NCBI GenBank assembly: GCA_021795275.1
Contig: JAJYPO010000147.1
Span: 1 to 5,890, forward strand
From: Nitrospirota bacterium
Lineage (GTDB): Bacteria > Nitrospirota_A > Leptospirillia > Leptospirillales > Leptospirillaceae
Length of the DNA: 5,890 nt
Direction of reading: 5' to 3'
Under the pieces are notes generated by a model. It was not told the DNA's origin and made no database searches. It worked only from the letters and a program-made list of their open reading frames with translations. Both the position numbers and the translations under genes were made by a program. The stretch's first letter is position 1. Each line of letters begins with the position of its first letter. Below are positions 5,109 through 5,890 of the stretch, piece after piece.

Positions 5109-5890
5109 ATGGGCCCGGGTCTGTCACCATTGTCGGCGGGGGGCTGGCCGGAACGGAGGCCGCCCTTTCCCTCTCCCGAGAGGGCGTCAGGGTTCTCCTC
5201 CTCGAAATGCGTCCGGAGAGTCAGACCGGCGCCCACCGGACCGGCAACCTCGCCGAACTCGTCTGTTCGAACTCCCTCAAGTCCCTTGACCCGGAGACGG
5301 CCCACGGTCTTCTCAAGGAGGAACTTCAAGCCATGGGATCCTTTGTTCTGGAGGCGGCGATGGAGGCCAGGATTCCGGGAGGAGGGGCCCTGGTGGTCGA
5401 CCGGGAGCGCTTCTCCCGTCATCTGACCGCCAGGGTCGGGGCCGATCCGCACATCACTCTCCGCCGGGAGAGGTTGGACCTGATCCCTCCGGACAGGCCC
5501 CTGATCCTGGCCACCGGACCCCTGACCCACCCCGCCCTCACCCAGGACCTCCTGGAAAGGATCGGGAGCGACCGGCTGTCCTTCTACGACGCCATCAGTC
5601 CTGTGGTTGAGGCCGAGTCCCTGGATTTGTCGAAGCTCTTCCGGGGAGACCGGTACGGATCCCCGGGTGTCGGGGATTACCTCAATGTTCCGCTTGATTC
5701 CGAGGGCTACCGGACGCTGGTCGAGGACCTTCTTCGGGGAGAGCGGGTTCCTCCCCACGAAGGTGTGGAAGACCGCCCGGAGGTGCTCCGGGCCTTCGAG
5801 GCCTGCCAGCCGGTGGAATCACTGGCCGAGTCGGGGCCGGAGACCCTGGCCTATGGACCCATGCGGCCGGTGGGTCTCGTCGATCCCGGG
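5105..5890 (+). CDS. trmFO: tRNA (uracil-54-C5)-methyltransferase TrmFO, folate/FAD-dependent (3' partial)
   Basis: TrmFO makes 5-methyluridine at position 54 of the tRNA T-loop, using methylenetetrahydrofolate as carbon donor and FAD as reductant. The first 262 codons are present, of roughly 440 in the family, and the frame runs intact to the window end. Visible landmarks: FAD-binding VTIVGGGLAGTEAAL (7-21), LEMRP (33-37), AELVCSNSLKS (50-60) with conserved Cys54, GLLKEEL (68-74), LVVDRERFS (96-104), LILATGPLT (133-141), LSFYDAISPVV (158-168), YLNVPL (192-197), and FEACQPVESLAESG (231-244) with Cys234, followed by YGPMRPVGL (250-258). The two cysteines match the pair (Cys53 and Cys226) studied in the B. 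subtilis enzyme. The GTG start overlaps the topA stop as GTGA; GAGGAG (5085-5090) is 14 nt upstream, rather far, so translational coupling to topA is likely. Confidence 0.95.
   Translation, partial: MNGPGSVTIVGGGLAGTEAALSLSREGVRVLLLEMRPESQTGAHRTGNLAELVCSNSLKSLDPETAHGLLKEELQAMGSFVLEAAMEARIPGGGALVVDRERFSRHLTARVGADPHITLRRERLDLIPPDRPLILATGPLTHPALTQDLLERIGSDRLSFYDAISPVVEAESLDLSKLFRGDRYGSPGVGDYLNVPLDSEGYRTLVEDLLRGERVPPHEGVEDRPEVLRAFEACQPVESLAESGPETLAYGPMRPVGLVDPG

Noticed and set aside
5109..5426. Plus-strand ORF starting at ATG 5109, just after the topA stop.
   Set aside because: It is out of frame with the conserved TrmFO sequence starting at GTG 5105, and its translation is Arg/Pro/Ser-rich shadow sequence.
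4955..5758. Minus-strand open frame of 267 codons opposite the end of topA and the start of trmFO.
   Set aside because: The plus strand here encodes TrmFO with conserved motifs and both key cysteines; the antisense product shows no domain.

Overview
Organism. The window is GC-rich (about 60% or a little above by eye), densely coding, and rich in CGG, GGG, CCG, GCC and CTC codons. Folate-dependent trmFO in place of SAM-dependent trmA points away from gamma-proteobacteria. It suggests a bacterium such as Nitrospirota/Leptospirillum, a delta-proteobacterial lineage, or another group with the dprA-topA-trmFO order. I cannot fix the taxon from this sequence alone. There are no RNA genes, mobile elements, CRISPR arrays or prophage marks.

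Layout. (1) Bases 2-739 hold most of an ABC-transporter ATPase of the nitrate/sulfonate/taurine class; its 5' end lies outside the window. (2) Bases 787-1269 hold a separate small protein that matches the 'AAA-associated' domain normally fused to the C-terminus of such ATPases. Here it is its own cistron with a strong Shine-Dalgarno site. (3) Bases 1283-1525, on the minus strand and convergent with gene 2, encode an 80-residue single-pass membrane protein with a coiled coil. Its layout resembles phage-shock protein B. (4) A 98-bp divergent intergenic region follows, with a candidate -10 element for the minus gene and two mutually exclusive small hairpins in front of dprA. (5) Bases 1624-2481 are dprA, 2508-5108 topA, and 5105 to the window end the first 262 codons of trmFO. 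These three lie head-to-tail with gaps of 26 bp and -4 bp and no visible terminator, so they look like one operon.

How the genes work together. Genes 1 and 2 are probably the energy-coupling and regulatory parts of an importer whose permease and binding protein would lie upstream. dprA, topA and trmFO form a housekeeping cluster (ssDNA/RecA handling, relaxation of negative supercoils, tRNA m5U54 formation) whose order is the same as in Bacillus subtilis, where xerC-type (codV), hslVU (clpQY) and codY genes follow. All three genes appear to use non-AUG starts (TTG, GTG, GTG).

Overall this is mostly ordinary chromosome. I found no convincing new system. The points most worth a second look are the detached ATPase C-terminal domain, the PspB-like orphan, the divergent DprA, and TopA with its basic N-tail, acidic insert and five four-cysteine ribbons.
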